The notes under the pieces: generated by a model | What the model saw: only the letters and a program-made list of their open reading frames with translations | The model's database searches: none | Told to the model about the DNA's origin: nothing | Assembly (NCBI GenBank): GCA_013416795.1 | Contig: RQSC01000032.1 | Span: 89,437-153,436, forward strand | Origin: Prasinococcaceae sp. CCMP 1430 | Lineage: Eukaryota > Prasinodermophyta > Palmophyllophyceae > Prasinococcales > Prasinococcaceae | Direction of reading: 5' to 3' | DNA length: 64,000 nt | Translations under genes and position numbers: made by a program | In this document: in pieces, positions 50,208 through 59,808 of the stretch | Numbering within the stretch: position 1 is the stretch's first letter | Layout of the letters: each line of letters opens with the position of its first letter

Positions 50208-51023
50208 ATGCGAGCGGTGGGTGGCGTCGGCGGCGCACTCTCGCCTCGGAGGGTGCGCGGCCGGGCCGCCGCTGCTGGGGGCGCGAGCGCGCTCGGCGGG
50301 GCTGCCTGCGCTCCCGCTGATGTCCTCACGTTCTGGTTCGGGCCCGAGTGGGAGCTCCCGCCAGCCACGCGCAACGAGCTCATGAACACGCCTGAGTACC
50401 TCAAGCCCCGCTACAAGCTGTGGTTCTTCGGAAGTGACGCGTTCGACAACGAGTGCAGGGCCTTCGAGCCCCTGCTCGCCGAAGCGGAGGCCGCCAACGG
50501 AGAGCCTGATGACAAGAAGCGCGGAGAGTCTCTCGCGGCCCTCGCTGGCGAAGAGTGGCTGGAGGGCGCGTCGGCGGACGCCCGCGTCGCCCGGCTGGTC
50601 CTCCTGGACCAGATAGCGCGCAACGCGCGCCGCGGCACGCAGGGCGCGTTCGTGTTCGACGCGGAGGCGGCTGCGCTGGCCCGGCGAATGATCGTGGAGC
50701 ACGCCGACACCGACGAGGAGAAATCTGAGGTGGCTAATACTGCCGTGCTTGGCTTCGTGTCGACGGCGCTGATGCACAGCGAGTGCTTAACTGACCACCT
50801 AATGCTGCGCGACCTGCTCGACGTGGGCGCTGGCGGCTGGCGGCGCGTTGCCGACCAGCGTGGGTTCGCCGATTCGCACCGCGCAGTCATCGAGCGCTTT
50901 GGGCGTTACCCGCACCGCAACGGTGCCCTGGGAAGGCAGAATTCTCCCGAGGAGGCGGCGTGGCTGGACTCTGACGAGGTGCCCGGCTGGGCGCGCTCGC
51001 AAGCCAAGCTTTCCAGGGGCTGA
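50208..51023 (+). CDS. DUF924 family protein
   Basis: The protein has 271 residues from ATG 50208. After a ~35-residue Arg/Ala/Gly-rich N-terminus (possible targeting peptide) comes the DUF924 domain: DVLTFWFGPEW, LWFFGSDAFDNECRAFEPLLAEAEA, EEWLEGASADARVARLVLLDQIARNARRGTQGAFVFDAEA, LGFVSTALMHSECLTDHLM and RYPHRNGALGRQNSPEEAAWL. This alpha-helical TPR-like family occurs in bacteria, plants and algae and has no established reaction. The conserved LLDQxxRNxxRGT and RYPHRNxxLGR blocks are intact. It is divergent from ARP5, and the ARP5 5' end probably overlaps its 5' region. A longer N-terminus is open upstream. Confidence 0.88.
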   Translation: MRAVGGVGGALSPRRVRGRAAAAGGASALGGAACAPADVLTFWFGPEWELPPATRNELMNTPEYLKPRYKLWFFGSDAFDNECRAFEPLLAEAEAANGEPDDKKRGESLAALAGEEWLEGASADARVARLVLLDQIARNARRGTQGAFVFDAEAAALARRMIVEHADTDEEKSEVANTAVLGFVSTALMHSECLTDHLMLRDLLDVGAGGWRRVADQRGFADSHRAVIERFGRYPHRNGALGRQNSPEEAAWLDSDEVPGWARSQAKLSRG

Positions 51024-51399
51024 CGAGCGAGCGAGAGACACCCACCGCAGAGGGCCATAATGATCGCCCGCCGACGCAGCTCCCGGCGAACGGGCGCCGA
51101 GACCGGCGTCGCCGCCGTGTGCGCCTCCCTCTGCGAGCGCGTGCAGCGCCAGCAGCAGGTCGGGCAGGGCGGGCAGCGCCGACGGCGTGTGCTCGGGCGA
51201 AGGCGTTGCCGCTAATAAGTAATAATGAGGCGCTCTCCCTGCCTCCCTCCCCTCTCTCCATCGCCCCCCCACACCCCCTGGCCGCTCTCAGCTTTCGGCT
51301 TGCCGCGCATGCAGCTGCCAGGTGACATTCCTGGAGCACAGAAACACGAAGCAATTCACCAACCAACCAATTGAAGGTCAATTGTCAGCAGCGCCTCGG
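51024..51399. other. Spacer, nothing recognised
   Basis: 376 bp between the DUF924 stop and the CWC24 start candidate. It holds a short AT patch (ATAATGA/TAATAAG at about 51058 and 51213) but no exon or element I can name. Confidence 0.4.
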
Positions 51400-52386
51400 A
51401 TGCCACGCCTGGATCCGGCCGTCGGTTCCGAAGGGCAGGATTTCTGTCGCGCCCGCAGGTCAGTGCGTCAACATTTTCGGTTCCGCCCTGGGAAGGAGGG
51501 AGGAACGACAACGTTTTTTTTTTTTCGGAGGGGGGGTCGTGCGACGCGTGGCGTCGAGCCCTGGTCAGAACGCAGGCGCCCGCGGGCGCAGCGCGAGCGG
51601 CAGCTGGCGCGCGCCGCGGGGGGACAGGACATCGACGACGCTACCAAGGGCGTGTACGCCGGGGTGGCCGGCTACGTCGACCGCACGGCGGGCTTTCGCA
51701 GGGAGGCGCAGCTTAGCGGCGCCGAGCAGGCGAATCGGGGACCGGCGCGCGCGGCGGCGAACGTGCGCTATCACTTCCGCATGGACTACCAGCCCGACGT
51801 GTGCAAAGACTACAAGCAAACAGGATATTGGTGCGTGTGCCTGAGCCATGCATTGGCGATTCCCAACCGACACGCGTGCGCTCGTGCGCTCGAATGCGCC
51901 ACCACGCGCGACCAGCGCTGACGCCCCCCGCTACTGCGGCGCCGCCTCACCGCCGCGCCTGTGGCCGCGCCGCGCCTTTGCAGTGGATACGGCGACGCGT
52001 GCATCTTCCTGCACGATCGCGGCGACTACAAGGCGGGCTGGCAGCTCGACCAAGAGTGGGAGGAAGAGCAGAAAAAGAAGCGCGAGCGCGAGGAGCGCAT
52101 AGCAAACGGCGAGTTCGTCGAGGACGAGGAGGAGGATGATGCGAAGCGCGGCAAGGGCGACGACCTGCCGTTCGGGTGCGCAATCTGTCGTGAGCCGTTC
52201 GTCGACCCCGTGGTCACGCGTTGCAAGCACTACTTCTGCGAGCACTGCGCGCTCAAGAGATATGCCAACAACAAGACGTGCGCCGTTTGCGGCAAGGACA
52301 CAGGGGGCCAATTCAATGTGGCGCACGACATCTTGCGGCGGAGGAAGCAGCTGGAGCGCGAGGCGAAGAGGGCCAGGACGTCGTAG
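51400..52386 (+). CDS. CWC24/RNF113-type splicing factor (CCCH + RING)
   Basis: Exon 1 is 51400-51830 and exon 2 51984-52386, with a 153-nt GT-AG intron that splits the Cys codon in [12 protein letters not shown]. The spliced protein (277 residues) has the CCCH zinc finger [23 protein letters not shown] and the linker DYKAGWQLDQEWEEEQ. A RING finger follows: CAICREPFVDPVVTRCKHYFCEHCALKRYANNKTCAVCG. RNF113/CWC24 is a component of the activated spliceosome near the 5' splice site and U2, and a ubiquitin ligase in animals. The N-terminal part (DIDDATKGVYAGVAGYVDRT) is family-like. The region before it contains a T12 run read as four Phe, and the start at 51400 is tentative. Confidence 0.9.
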
Positions 52387-53318
52387 GCCGGATCACGTGG
52401 CGCGCGCGAGCGGCACGGTGCAGTAATAATTAACAATTGTCTCATAGATGCAACGCCTTGAGCTGGCGGGATGGGCCTGAGAGGCACGCCGCATTTACCA
52501 GCATGGACGCGGCACGCGCGCATGGTCTCACCAGGGTCGCTGGAGGCACGCGCCGGCACACCTCCGACGAGGCTGCGCGAGCACATGCGAGCGGCGATCC
52601 AGCGACAGAGCTGGGTCCCTCGCTCACGAGACGAGGACGAGGGCCCTGCCGTGCAACGGCAGAGGGCGACCCGGCGGCCTTTTTTTTTTTTTTTTAATGA
52701 TCCCCGGCGGGCGCCCGCCCTCGCCTTCGCCCTCGCCCCGCGGTTCGGCGGCAGGGTCACGCGCTGGCGCCGCGCCGCCCTCTCGGCGCCGGCGTTCTTT
52801 TCAGCCTATCAAAGCTCAATTCAGCGCGAATTTTTTTTTGGGGGGTTGGGGGAGAGTTGCCGAGTTGGGGTTGGCGTCGCCGCAGCGGTCTGTGTGGCCC
52901 TCGCGGGCGCCTAGGGGGCCCCGGCGGCGCCGCGGGTGCCACAAGCTGCGCGCGCCGCGCCCGGTGCTCTGCGTGCCCCCTTGCGCGCGTGGCGCGGGGT
53001 CCTGAGGGCTTCTCCAGTCGCGCTCGCAGCCTCACTCTTCACCGTCGTCGCCCGCGTGTGCGTGGTCGCGCGCGTGCCCTCTCTCCGTACGCGCGAGGGG
53101 GGCGGCGGCGCCGCCGCGCTGCTTCGGCGGCGACGGGCGCGCGCCGCCGGGCACCGCCGCTATGCGCGGGCGAGGACGGCAGTGGCACGCGCACGCGCCC
53201 CAACGGCCGCGGTAGGCCGCGCCGCACCATCGAGAATCCGTCCGGCGTGGGCTCGCGGCGGTCGCAGACGGGTGATGCGTCGCCGGCAGTGGGCCAGGAC
53301 GTTTCGAGCGCCTCGGGC
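52387..53318. other. Intergenic region with T16 tract
   Basis: 0.93 kb between CWC24 and serine acetyltransferase. It holds a T16 tract at 52680-52695 and a T9 run near 52831. The last 150 bp is open in the acetyltransferase frame (ENPSGVGSRRSQTGDASPAVG) and could include a longer N-terminus or 5' exon. No other gene is seen. Confidence 0.5.
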
Positions 53319-54188
53319 ATGTCCGTGGAGGAGATGTACGCGTCGCTCGGCGTGGAGGATGAGCCCGGCAAGGACCGGCTGTGGCGAGCGATCCGCCAGG
53401 AGGCCAAGCGCGACTCCGAGAAGGAGCCCGCGCTGGCGTCCTTCCTTTACTCGACCATCCTGGCGCAGAGCTCGCTGGAGGACGCGCTGTCGTTCCACAT
53501 GGCAAACAAGCTGTCCTCGCCCACGTTGCTGTCGACGCACCTGTTCGAGCTCTTCCGCGCCGCCATGGATGAAGACCCCACCATCGGCAAGGCGGTGCGC
53601 GCTGACATTCTCGCGGTGGCGGAGCGCGACCCCGCGTGCTGCTCGTTCTCGCAGGCGCTGCTGTACTTCAAGGGCTTTATCGCGCTCGAGGTGCACCGCG
53701 TCGCGCACCGGCTGTGGCAGACGGGCCGGCGGCCGCTCGCGCTGGCGCTGCAAAGCCGCGTGTCCGAGAACTTTCACGTCGACTTTCACCCAGCGGCGTG
53801 CATCGGCAGCGGGCTGCTGCTCGACCACGCAACGGGCATCGTGGTCGGCGAGACGGCGGTGGTGGGTGACAACTGCTCCATGCTGCACCACGTGACGCTC
53901 GGCGGCACGGGCAGCGCCGGCGGCGACCGCCACCCGAAGATCGGGGACTGTGTGCTCATCGGCGCCAGCTCGACGCTGCTCGGCCCCATCGAGGTGGGAT
54001 GCGGCGCCAAAATCGGCGCAGGTTCGGTCGTGCTCACCGACGTGCCGGCGTACACGACCTTTGTCGGCGTGCCCGCGCGGCAGCTCGGCGAGGCAAAGCC
54101 GCCCACCTCGCAGCCGGGGACGGAGATGGACCAGACGAGCTACGTCGAGGAATTCGAGAGAAACGGATGGGATGACTGGGTGATTTGA
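53319..54188 (+). CDS. Serine O-acetyltransferase
   Basis: The protein makes O-acetylserine from serine and acetyl-CoA, the committed step of cysteine synthesis. The N-terminal helical domain is LWRAIRQEAKRDSEKEPALASFLYSTIL and LLSTHLFELFRAAMDEDPTI. The left-handed beta-helix follows with hexapeptide repeats: IGSGLLLDHATGIVVGETAVVGDNCSMLHHVTLGGTG, RHPKIGDCVLIGASSTLLGPI and AKIGAGSVVLTDVPAYTTFVGVPAR. The catalytic His and Asp are in VDFHPAACIGSG and LLLDHATG. The C-terminus ends in the short acidic tail DDWVI; a terminal Ile is what inserts into O-acetylserine thiol-lyase in the cysteine synthase complex. The start at ATG 53319 gives 289 residues and no transit peptide; an upstream exon could add one. 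Confidence 0.93.
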   Translation: MSVEEMYASLGVEDEPGKDRLWRAIRQEAKRDSEKEPALASFLYSTILAQSSLEDALSFHMANKLSSPTLLSTHLFELFRAAMDEDPTIGKAVRADILAVAERDPACCSFSQALLYFKGFIALEVHRVAHRLWQTGRRPLALALQSRVSENFHVDFHPAACIGSGLLLDHATGIVVGETAVVGDNCSMLHHVTLGGTGSAGGDRHPKIGDCVLIGASSTLLGPIEVGCGAKIGAGSVVLTDVPAYTTFVGVPARQLGEAKPPTSQPGTEMDQTSYVEEFERNGWDDWVI

Positions 54189-56253
54189 GACGCCACCATC
54201 GCGAGCCGCTGTAAATGTACACGTTATTGCACGCGTCCGCCCACTCTCGCGAGAGCTCGCCCGTTGCGGCGTCCCACAGGCGCACTGCGCCATCGCGGCC
54301 GCACGAGGCGATCAGCGCGCCGCTGCAGAGTGCGATCGCGCACCGCACGCCGCCTGCGTGCCCCTCCGCGTGCGACCACAGCCGGCGCGTCTCCCAGCGA
54401 CCGCCCCAGCCGAGCCCTGGTGGCATGCGCAGGTCGATGGCAGAGAGCGCGCCGCCGCGACCGCCGATGACCACGATGCTGCCGCCCGCCACCCCGGCAC
54501 ACAGGCAGCGCGCGCCAGCGCCGTCGGAGTTCACACGCGCGCTGGCAACCACCGACGCGCGGGGTGGCAACAGCGAGTCCCACACGACCACGTCCTCGTG
54601 CGCGGCAGCGCCCACACCTGCGGCGGCGACCACCGAGGAGCGCGCCGACACACCCGACGAACCCTGCAGCCAAGTCACGCCGCACGCGCGGTGCTGGAAG
54701 CAGCGGCGGAAGTCGCGCGCGCCGTGCAGGCCGCGGCCTCCGCAATCGAGCCGCCAGAGCGATAGCACACCGCCGTTGTCGCCCGCCGCGAAGTGCGTGC
54801 CATTGTCATCGAACGCCACGTCGCAGACAGAGAAGCTGGAACCGCCCTCGCCGTACGCCGCCAGGGGTGCCTCAGTGCCGAAGCCCCACAGTAGCGCCTG
54901 CCCCGCCGAGGTGCCCGTGACGAAGAGGGGCTGCGTCGGATGCGACGCCGCGCACGTCACCGGCGCGTCCTCCCGCCGCACGTCTGCAAGCGCCGAGCGC
55001 AAAGGCGAGTCCAAGACGTCGTCCGCGTGCATCAGAGTGGGCGTGCGAGTGGCAATGGGCTCAAGTCCGAGGCTCCAAGGGCTCGTCGCGCCCGCAGCGG
55101 CGACCATGGGGAATGCAGGAGGCGACGTCATCGGATTGGCGCCCGGCGAAGACGTTGTCATCGGACTGCCACTCGAGCCGGCCGCAGCGTGCGCTTGGCG
55201 CGCCGGGATGCCACTCGCCTGCTCGGACCCGGCGGTGTAGCCTCTGCTCGCGCTCGCAGCAGCTTCTGCGGAGAGAGGCACGCCGCCGGGCGCGTCGCTG
55301 CCCTGGATTACGACAGCAGGCATCATCCAGCGCGAGGCATAGGGCGGAAACGCGGACGCGCTCGCGAGCAGGAGCGGCGACTCGGCATGGTGAGCAGTAG
55401 CCGGCGGTGTGCCCAGAACGGATTCCCGCACGATCCCCTCGACAACACCGCGTCGGTGCGTGACAACGGCGAAATGACACGACGACGGCTCATCCGAGGG
55501 TCCGTTGCGGACCGACACGCCCAGCAAGTGCTCGCCCGGCACGCGAAAGACCTCGACCGGGTCGCTAAAGTGCGAAAACGAGAGTGCCCCACCGAGCGCA
55601 TCCGCGGTGGCGCCGACAGCGTGCTCGTCGGCCGCATCTCGTTGCTCGCCCTGTCGCTGGCCCCCATCGCCCTCCGCCCCGCCAAAGCGGCCAGGAGCCT
55701 CCACTCGTACGGCGGCGCGCTTCGAGTGCAGGGACGCCAAGTGCTCACGCTGAGCCTCACCTCGCGCACATACGACAGAATCGCCAAAATGGCGGGCCAG
55801 AGCACGCAGCGCGTCATCAACGCACCCCCCATCGTCCGGATTGCCCACACCCTCGTCGTGCCCCGCGCCGCCGGTGGCTGACCAGCACGCACACAGCTTG
55901 CTGAGCCTGCCCATGACGGCAGCTCGAGAAGACTCGCGTACGCCACCGCCGGCGCTGTCACTGCTGCCGCTCACCGCGTGCAATCGCCTCAGGGCTGCCA
56001 GCGGTAGCCCAAGACCCTCAAGCGTGTGCGCGGCGCCCGCGGCGAGAGCTTCGAGCCCTTTATTGGAAATGAGGCTACCGCGATTTGAATGTCCCAATCG
56101 TCGCGCCATGGCGTCCACCATATCGAACGCCCGCGCGTCCATGCGCCCGCGCGAGGCGAGCGCTGCCGCTGCTGCGTTCGAGTCACCCGCGCACGCGTGG
56201 AGGACGCACAAGTTCCACGCGCAGCTCTGCCGATGCTGCTCGGCGGAGACGCN
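54034..56253 (-). CDS. Rabconnectin-3/DMXL/RAV1-like protein, C-terminal part only
   Basis: The last WD40 propeller of DMXL/rabconnectin-3, the regulator of V-ATPase assembly (RAV complex), is clear: VTCAASHPTQPLFVTGTSAGQALLWGF, SVCDVAFDDNGTHFAAGDNGGVLSLWRLD, EDVVVWDSLLPPRASVV, SIVVIGGRGGALSAIDLR and LIASCGRDGAVRLWDAATGE. Upstream is a helical part (SCAWNLCVLHACAGDSNAAAAAL, LGHSNRGSLISNKGLEAL). Full-length relatives have some 1000-3000 residues. Here the frame reaches only the ambiguous base at 56253 before a gene on the other strand begins, so the 5' part is missing. The 3' end is also unclear: the frame runs on to 54034, through the antisense of the acetyltransferase C-terminus. The real end is probably near 54215, or the last exon is spliced. 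Confidence 0.78.
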   Translation of the reverse strand, partial: XVSAEQHRQSCAWNLCVLHACAGDSNAAAAALASRGRMDARAFDMVDAMARRLGHSNRGSLISNKGLEALAAGAAHTLEGLGLPLAALRRLHAVSGSSDSAGGGVRESSRAAVMGRLSKLCACWSATGGAGHDEGVGNPDDGGCVDDALRALARHFGDSVVCARGEAQREHLASLHSKRAAVRVEAPGRFGGAEGDGGQRQGEQRDAADEHAVGATADALGGALSFSHFSDPVEVFRVPGEHLLGVSVRNGPSDEPSSCHFAVVTHRRGVVEGIVRESVLGTPPATAHHAESPLLLASASAFPPYASRWMMPAVVIQGSDAPGGVPLSAEAAASASRGYTAGSEQASGIPARQAHAAAGSSGSPMTTSSPGANPMTSPPAFPMVAAAGATSPWSLGLEPIATRTPTLMHADDVLDSPLRSALADVRREDAPVTCAASHPTQPLFVTGTSAGQALLWGFGTEAPLAAYGEGGSSFSVCDVAFDDNGTHFAAGDNGGVLSLWRLDCGGRGLHGARDFRRCFQHRACGVTWLQGSSGVSARSSVVAAAGVGAAAHEDVVVWDSLLPPRASVVASARVNSDGAGARCLCAGVAGGSIVVIGGRGGALSAIDLRMPPGLGWGGRWETRRLWSHAEGHAGGVRCAIALCSGALIASCGRDGAVRLWDAATGELSREWADACNNVYIYSGSRWWRLKSPSHPIRFSRIPRRSSSGPSPSPAARWAALPRRAAARARRQRSCTPARR
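56253..56253. other. Ambiguous base (N)
   Basis: The only ambiguous base in the window, within a GC-rich Ala/Gly-coding run at the point where the DMXL-like frame on one strand meets a different gene on the other. It may mark a scaffold join or unresolved repeat rather than one missing base. Confidence 0.7.
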
Positions 56254-56334
56254 GCTGCTGCCGCCGGCGCCGGCGCCGGAGCCGGCGGTGGCGGTGGCGG
56301 CGGCCCCGCCGAGAGGGCCAACACGGAGGGCAGC

Positions 56335-57165
56335 ATGGAGACCGCCCCGACGGCAGTGACGCCCACCAGCGGCGTGTACGGAGCAGCCGATGGCGAGGTG
56401 ACGTCCCGACATCTGGGGGCCGGGGGGCATGACCTGGGCAGGCAGCCAACGCCGCAACTCACGCCGTCGCGCCAGGCGTCCAATCAGCGCAGGGCCATCA
56501 AAGGCCTGGAGGACCAGCTCCGGGAATTGCACAGCGAGCTGGCCGCTGTCAAGGAGGACATGCGAGCGGTCGTGCAGGACGCACACGAGGCGCTCAACGC
56601 CGCTGCGCAGGCCGGAGAGGAGGCGGCCGACGCGCGATACCTTGCGGAGGCCGATGCGGAGGCCATCAAGCGCCTCCAGGAGCTCGACGCGGATGACGAG
56701 GGGCTGACCAGCGCTGCCGAGGAGGACAGCGAGGTCAGCTCTGAGGTGCTGACCAGGGCGTTGCGGGACGCGCGCTTGCGCCGAAAGGCAGCACGAGAGC
56801 TCTCCGAGCGCGTCAAGGCCCGCAGCCGCAGCAGGAAGCGGCGCAGGGGCAAGGGAGACAAAAAGAGCGGCTGGTATAATACGGTCCTCACCGTGGTCCT
56901 TGTGCTCGTGGGATTGAAGGTGCTCTACGAGTTGCTCAACCTACTGAGGCCCGGGTCACGAGTCATTGGGAACGCCGTGCCCCACTTCGACCTTGAGACG
57001 GACAACTCCGCGCCGCCGCCGCCGCCTCCCGGAAGGCGAGGCGCGCGCACGGGTGTGAGCGCGCGGGTGGATCGCACTGAACCGCCGGTTGCGCCGCCCG
57101 CGCCGCCACCGCCGCGCGCGCGAGCACCCCCCCCGCCGGTTCCGGCCGCACGCGGTGACTTGTGA
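56335..57165 (+). CDS. Coiled-coil membrane protein with proline-rich tail
   Basis: From ATG 56335 the protein has 276 residues. A coiled coil follows a short polar N-terminus (NQRRAIKGLEDQLRELHSELAAVKEDMRAVVQDAHEALN). Then an acidic stretch, a basic region (LRRKAARELSERVKARSRSRKRRRGKGDKK) and one transmembrane helix (YNTVLTVVLVLVGLKVLYELLNLL). The tail of ~75 residues is rich in Pro, Ala and Arg (APPPPPPGRR, VAPPAPPPPRARAPPPP). The basic cluster before the helix fits a cytoplasmic N-terminus. Nuclear-envelope KASH proteins share this plan, but no KASH signature is seen. No family recognised. The frame is open upstream through the N at 56253, so the start is uncertain. Confidence 0.55.
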   Translation: METAPTAVTPTSGVYGAADGEVTSRHLGAGGHDLGRQPTPQLTPSRQASNQRRAIKGLEDQLRELHSELAAVKEDMRAVVQDAHEALNAAAQAGEEAADARYLAEADAEAIKRLQELDADDEGLTSAAEEDSEVSSEVLTRALRDARLRRKAARELSERVKARSRSRKRRRGKGDKKSGWYNTVLTVVLVLVGLKVLYELLNLLRPGSRVIGNAVPHFDLETDNSAPPPPPPGRRGARTGVSARVDRTEPPVAPPAPPPPRARAPPPPVPAARGDL

Positions 57166-57313
57166 GGCGCAGACGGCGCCATGCGCAAGGCACATGCTCT
57201 CGGGTCGTGCGAGTAATAAGAAGTTGTTGTGAATGTGACAGTGCGCAACCGCGTGCTCTCTCACCCGGTTGGCTCAGAGCCGCAGGACCCAAGGTCCTTC
57301 TGTTCGCGCGCGC

Positions 57314-59219
57314 TCAGGCGACGACCGGGTCGGTGCGCATGCTCGTGGGGCGCCGCCCCGACGCGTAGTACGAGCGCAAGCCCTCGGGGAAGCACGCCGA
57401 GATGGTCGAAATGTGCACGGCGGCGGCCTCCGAGAGCTCACCGATGCGTTTCTTCCTGACCTCCATGAGGCGCATCAAGGCGCCAGAGGTGACAAAGGAC
57501 ATGCGAGCGGCAGCCGCCGCCGCAGGAGTTTTGGAGGTGGAGCCGGCCGTGCTGTTAGCGTCACCCTCAGCGAGGCCCACGACGAAGCGGGCGAGCGCCT
57601 CCTCGAGGATCACGGCGGGCGTCGCCACGTCAACGAGCGCCTCGATTGGGGCCAGAATGCCGCAGTTGCGCACAATCTCGAGGGCCGCCTCCTGCGCAGT
57701 GCGCCGCGCGGTGGCATTGCGCTGCGACTCACAGGCGCGCAGCAGCGCAGGTAGGGCGCCAGCCTGAGCCAGCGGTCGAGCGCCCTCTGCGCCGTGCCGT
57801 GCGAGGGCCGCGCACGCCCAAGCGGCCGCCCCGGCTGCGTTGGGCCCCGGCGGAGGCTCGGCCGCAAGCACGTTCACAAGCGCGAGCGGCGCCCCGCACT
57901 CAATCAGTAGGCGCGAGCCCTCCGTGCTGAAGGCCGCCGCATGCCCCACCGCGCTCAGCGCGCACACGCCGCTGGGCGTCGCGTGCGCGTCCGCCACGTG
58001 GCGCACGAGCGCTTGCGCGCCGCCGTCGATGGTGACGGTCGCGGTGAGCTCGGGCGTGCGGCGGCACAGCTCCATCGCGAGGCGCGCGGCGGCCGCACCA
58101 CGTGCACGCACGGGCCGCTCCGCGAGCGCGCGCGCCAGCGTGCTGACGACGCCGTCACCCGCCGCGACGCGCATGGCGGTGGAATCTGAGTGTGACGATA
58201 GCCGCGCGAGCGCTCCCAGCGCCGTCGAAGCGGCACGGTCATCCTCGCTGCGCGCGAGCTCCGCGAGCGGTGCCACGCTCCCAGCGTCGACGACAGTATC
58301 GGCGAGCGCCCCATTCAGCGCGCCGGCATCGCCCAGCAGTCCCGCCGCCGCCGTCTGAACCGCGAGCCAGCCGCCCGCTCCCTTGCCGGCGCCGCCGCCT
58401 GCCGCGTGCACCATCCGCTTCAGCGTAGGCTCGTCGAGGACCTCCTCAGCGAGGTCGGCTCCGGCGCGCACCATCGTCGCGAGCGCCGCGACTGAGCGCT
58501 GCGCGACGCCCGCATCCCTGGACTCGAGCTGCGCGCGCAGCGGCGCGAGCGCACCACACGCGACGAGCGCGCGCGCGCCCGAGAAGCCCCCGTCCTCGCC
58601 CACGCACGCCTCAAATGCGAACGTCCCGCCAGCGATACCGCCCGAATCGGAGCTTCCCGCCGACGCGAGCGCGATGAGCGCATCCAGGCCCGCCGAGCGG
58701 ACGGCCACGTGCGGGTGCCCCAGCGCGGTGAGCGTCTGCGCATGAGCAAGCGCGCCCCACGCACGTGGCAGAAATTGATGGGGGGATGCGGGCGTTCGCG
58801 CGCGCAGGCAGCAAGCGCGCGTGCGCGTGCGGTCGCGGCCTTGTCAGAAGGAGGCCGGTTGCGTCGTCATCGTCGAGGGCGGAGGGCCGGGGTGGCACGC
58901 ACCCCGCGGCGTTGGGCACGGCATCGCTTGCGCTCACCTTGTGTGCGACGCCCGTCGGGAAGGCATCAGCTGCGAGCTCGTGCGAATGGTTGGCCATGGC
59001 CGCGAGCGTGCGCAGCGCACTCGCGCGCACGCTCGTGACGGGGTCTTGCAGGGGCGGCGCAATGAGCGCTTCGAGCGCCCCCGCCTCGAGCAGTGCATCG
59101 ATGCCGCCGGCGCCGCGCGAGCAGAAGTCCGCGCACACCGTCGCAAACGCCGTGCGCGCCTTCCGGAACTGGGTCAGCGCGTCGGCGACCACCGCGGCGC
59201 TCTGCCGGCCCTCGTCCAT
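57314..59219 (-). CDS. SPAG6/PF16-like armadillo-repeat protein of the axoneme
   Basis: Exon 1 (59219-58938) and exon 2 (58735-57314) are joined by a 202-nt GT-AG intron in phase 0 (TGVAHK|TLTALGHPHVAVRSAG), giving 567 residues. The N-terminus resembles PF16: ADALTQFRKARTAFATVCADFCSR, then DALLEAGALEALIAPPLQDPVTSVRASALRTLAAMANHS. A series of armadillo repeats follows. The C-terminus MRLMEVRKKRIGELSEAAAVHISTISACFPEGLRSYYASG matches the diagnostic end of SPAG6/PF16 (NSCFPEEIVRYYSPG). PF16 is a central-pair protein of the 9+2 flagellum. The repeats are diverged, so a PF16 paralogue is also possible. It implies a motile flagellum at some life stage. Confidence 0.8.
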
Positions 59220-59808
59220 TCCGCACGCCGCTCGCGCGCCCTCCCCTCCGCCGCCGCGCCACTCCGGGCGCGCGGACGCGCGGCGCGGCCCGCCCGCGCG
59301 TCACGCTGTGGAGCGTCGCCACGCACGCACACCCGCCCTCCCAAAACGGGCGGCGCGGCCCCGCACCACCCAGTCAGCGGGGGAACGCAGACACGGCTGC
59401 TGCTGCTGACGGGGGATCCCGAAACAAACACGACCCAAACACTTTTTTTTTTTTTTGCCAGCGCGAATGCGAAGTCATACGGATGGTCCGGACCAGCAGT
59501 ACAGGTATCGGTCGGGGCTGCGTGTACAAAAAAAAAATGCGCGCAAACCCAAACCAGCCGGCGGCCTGCCGCGATACGGCGGCGGCAGACTCAATGCGAC
59601 GGTCCGAACTGAACCCTATGTACAACACCCCTAAACGATGTCTTGTCCGAGCGCACGCGCGCACACTGCGCGCGCGCGCCCAAACAAACAAAAACAAAAA
59701 ATTGGGAAGCGGCGCGTCGTGCTGCGGTGCGGCCGGCGGCGTGTGCGGGGTGCGGGGCTGCGCCACAGGCGGCGCGGGCGCGGTGGCGTGCGTCGCGTGG
59801 GCGCGGGC
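59220..59808. promoter_or_regulatory. Divergent upstream region of SPAG6-like and MPP-beta genes
   Basis: Nearly 590 bp between two divergent starts. It has a T14 run (59443-59456) and an A9 run (59528-59536), then an A-rich patch near 59687-59702. The promoter role is inferred. Confidence 0.35.
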
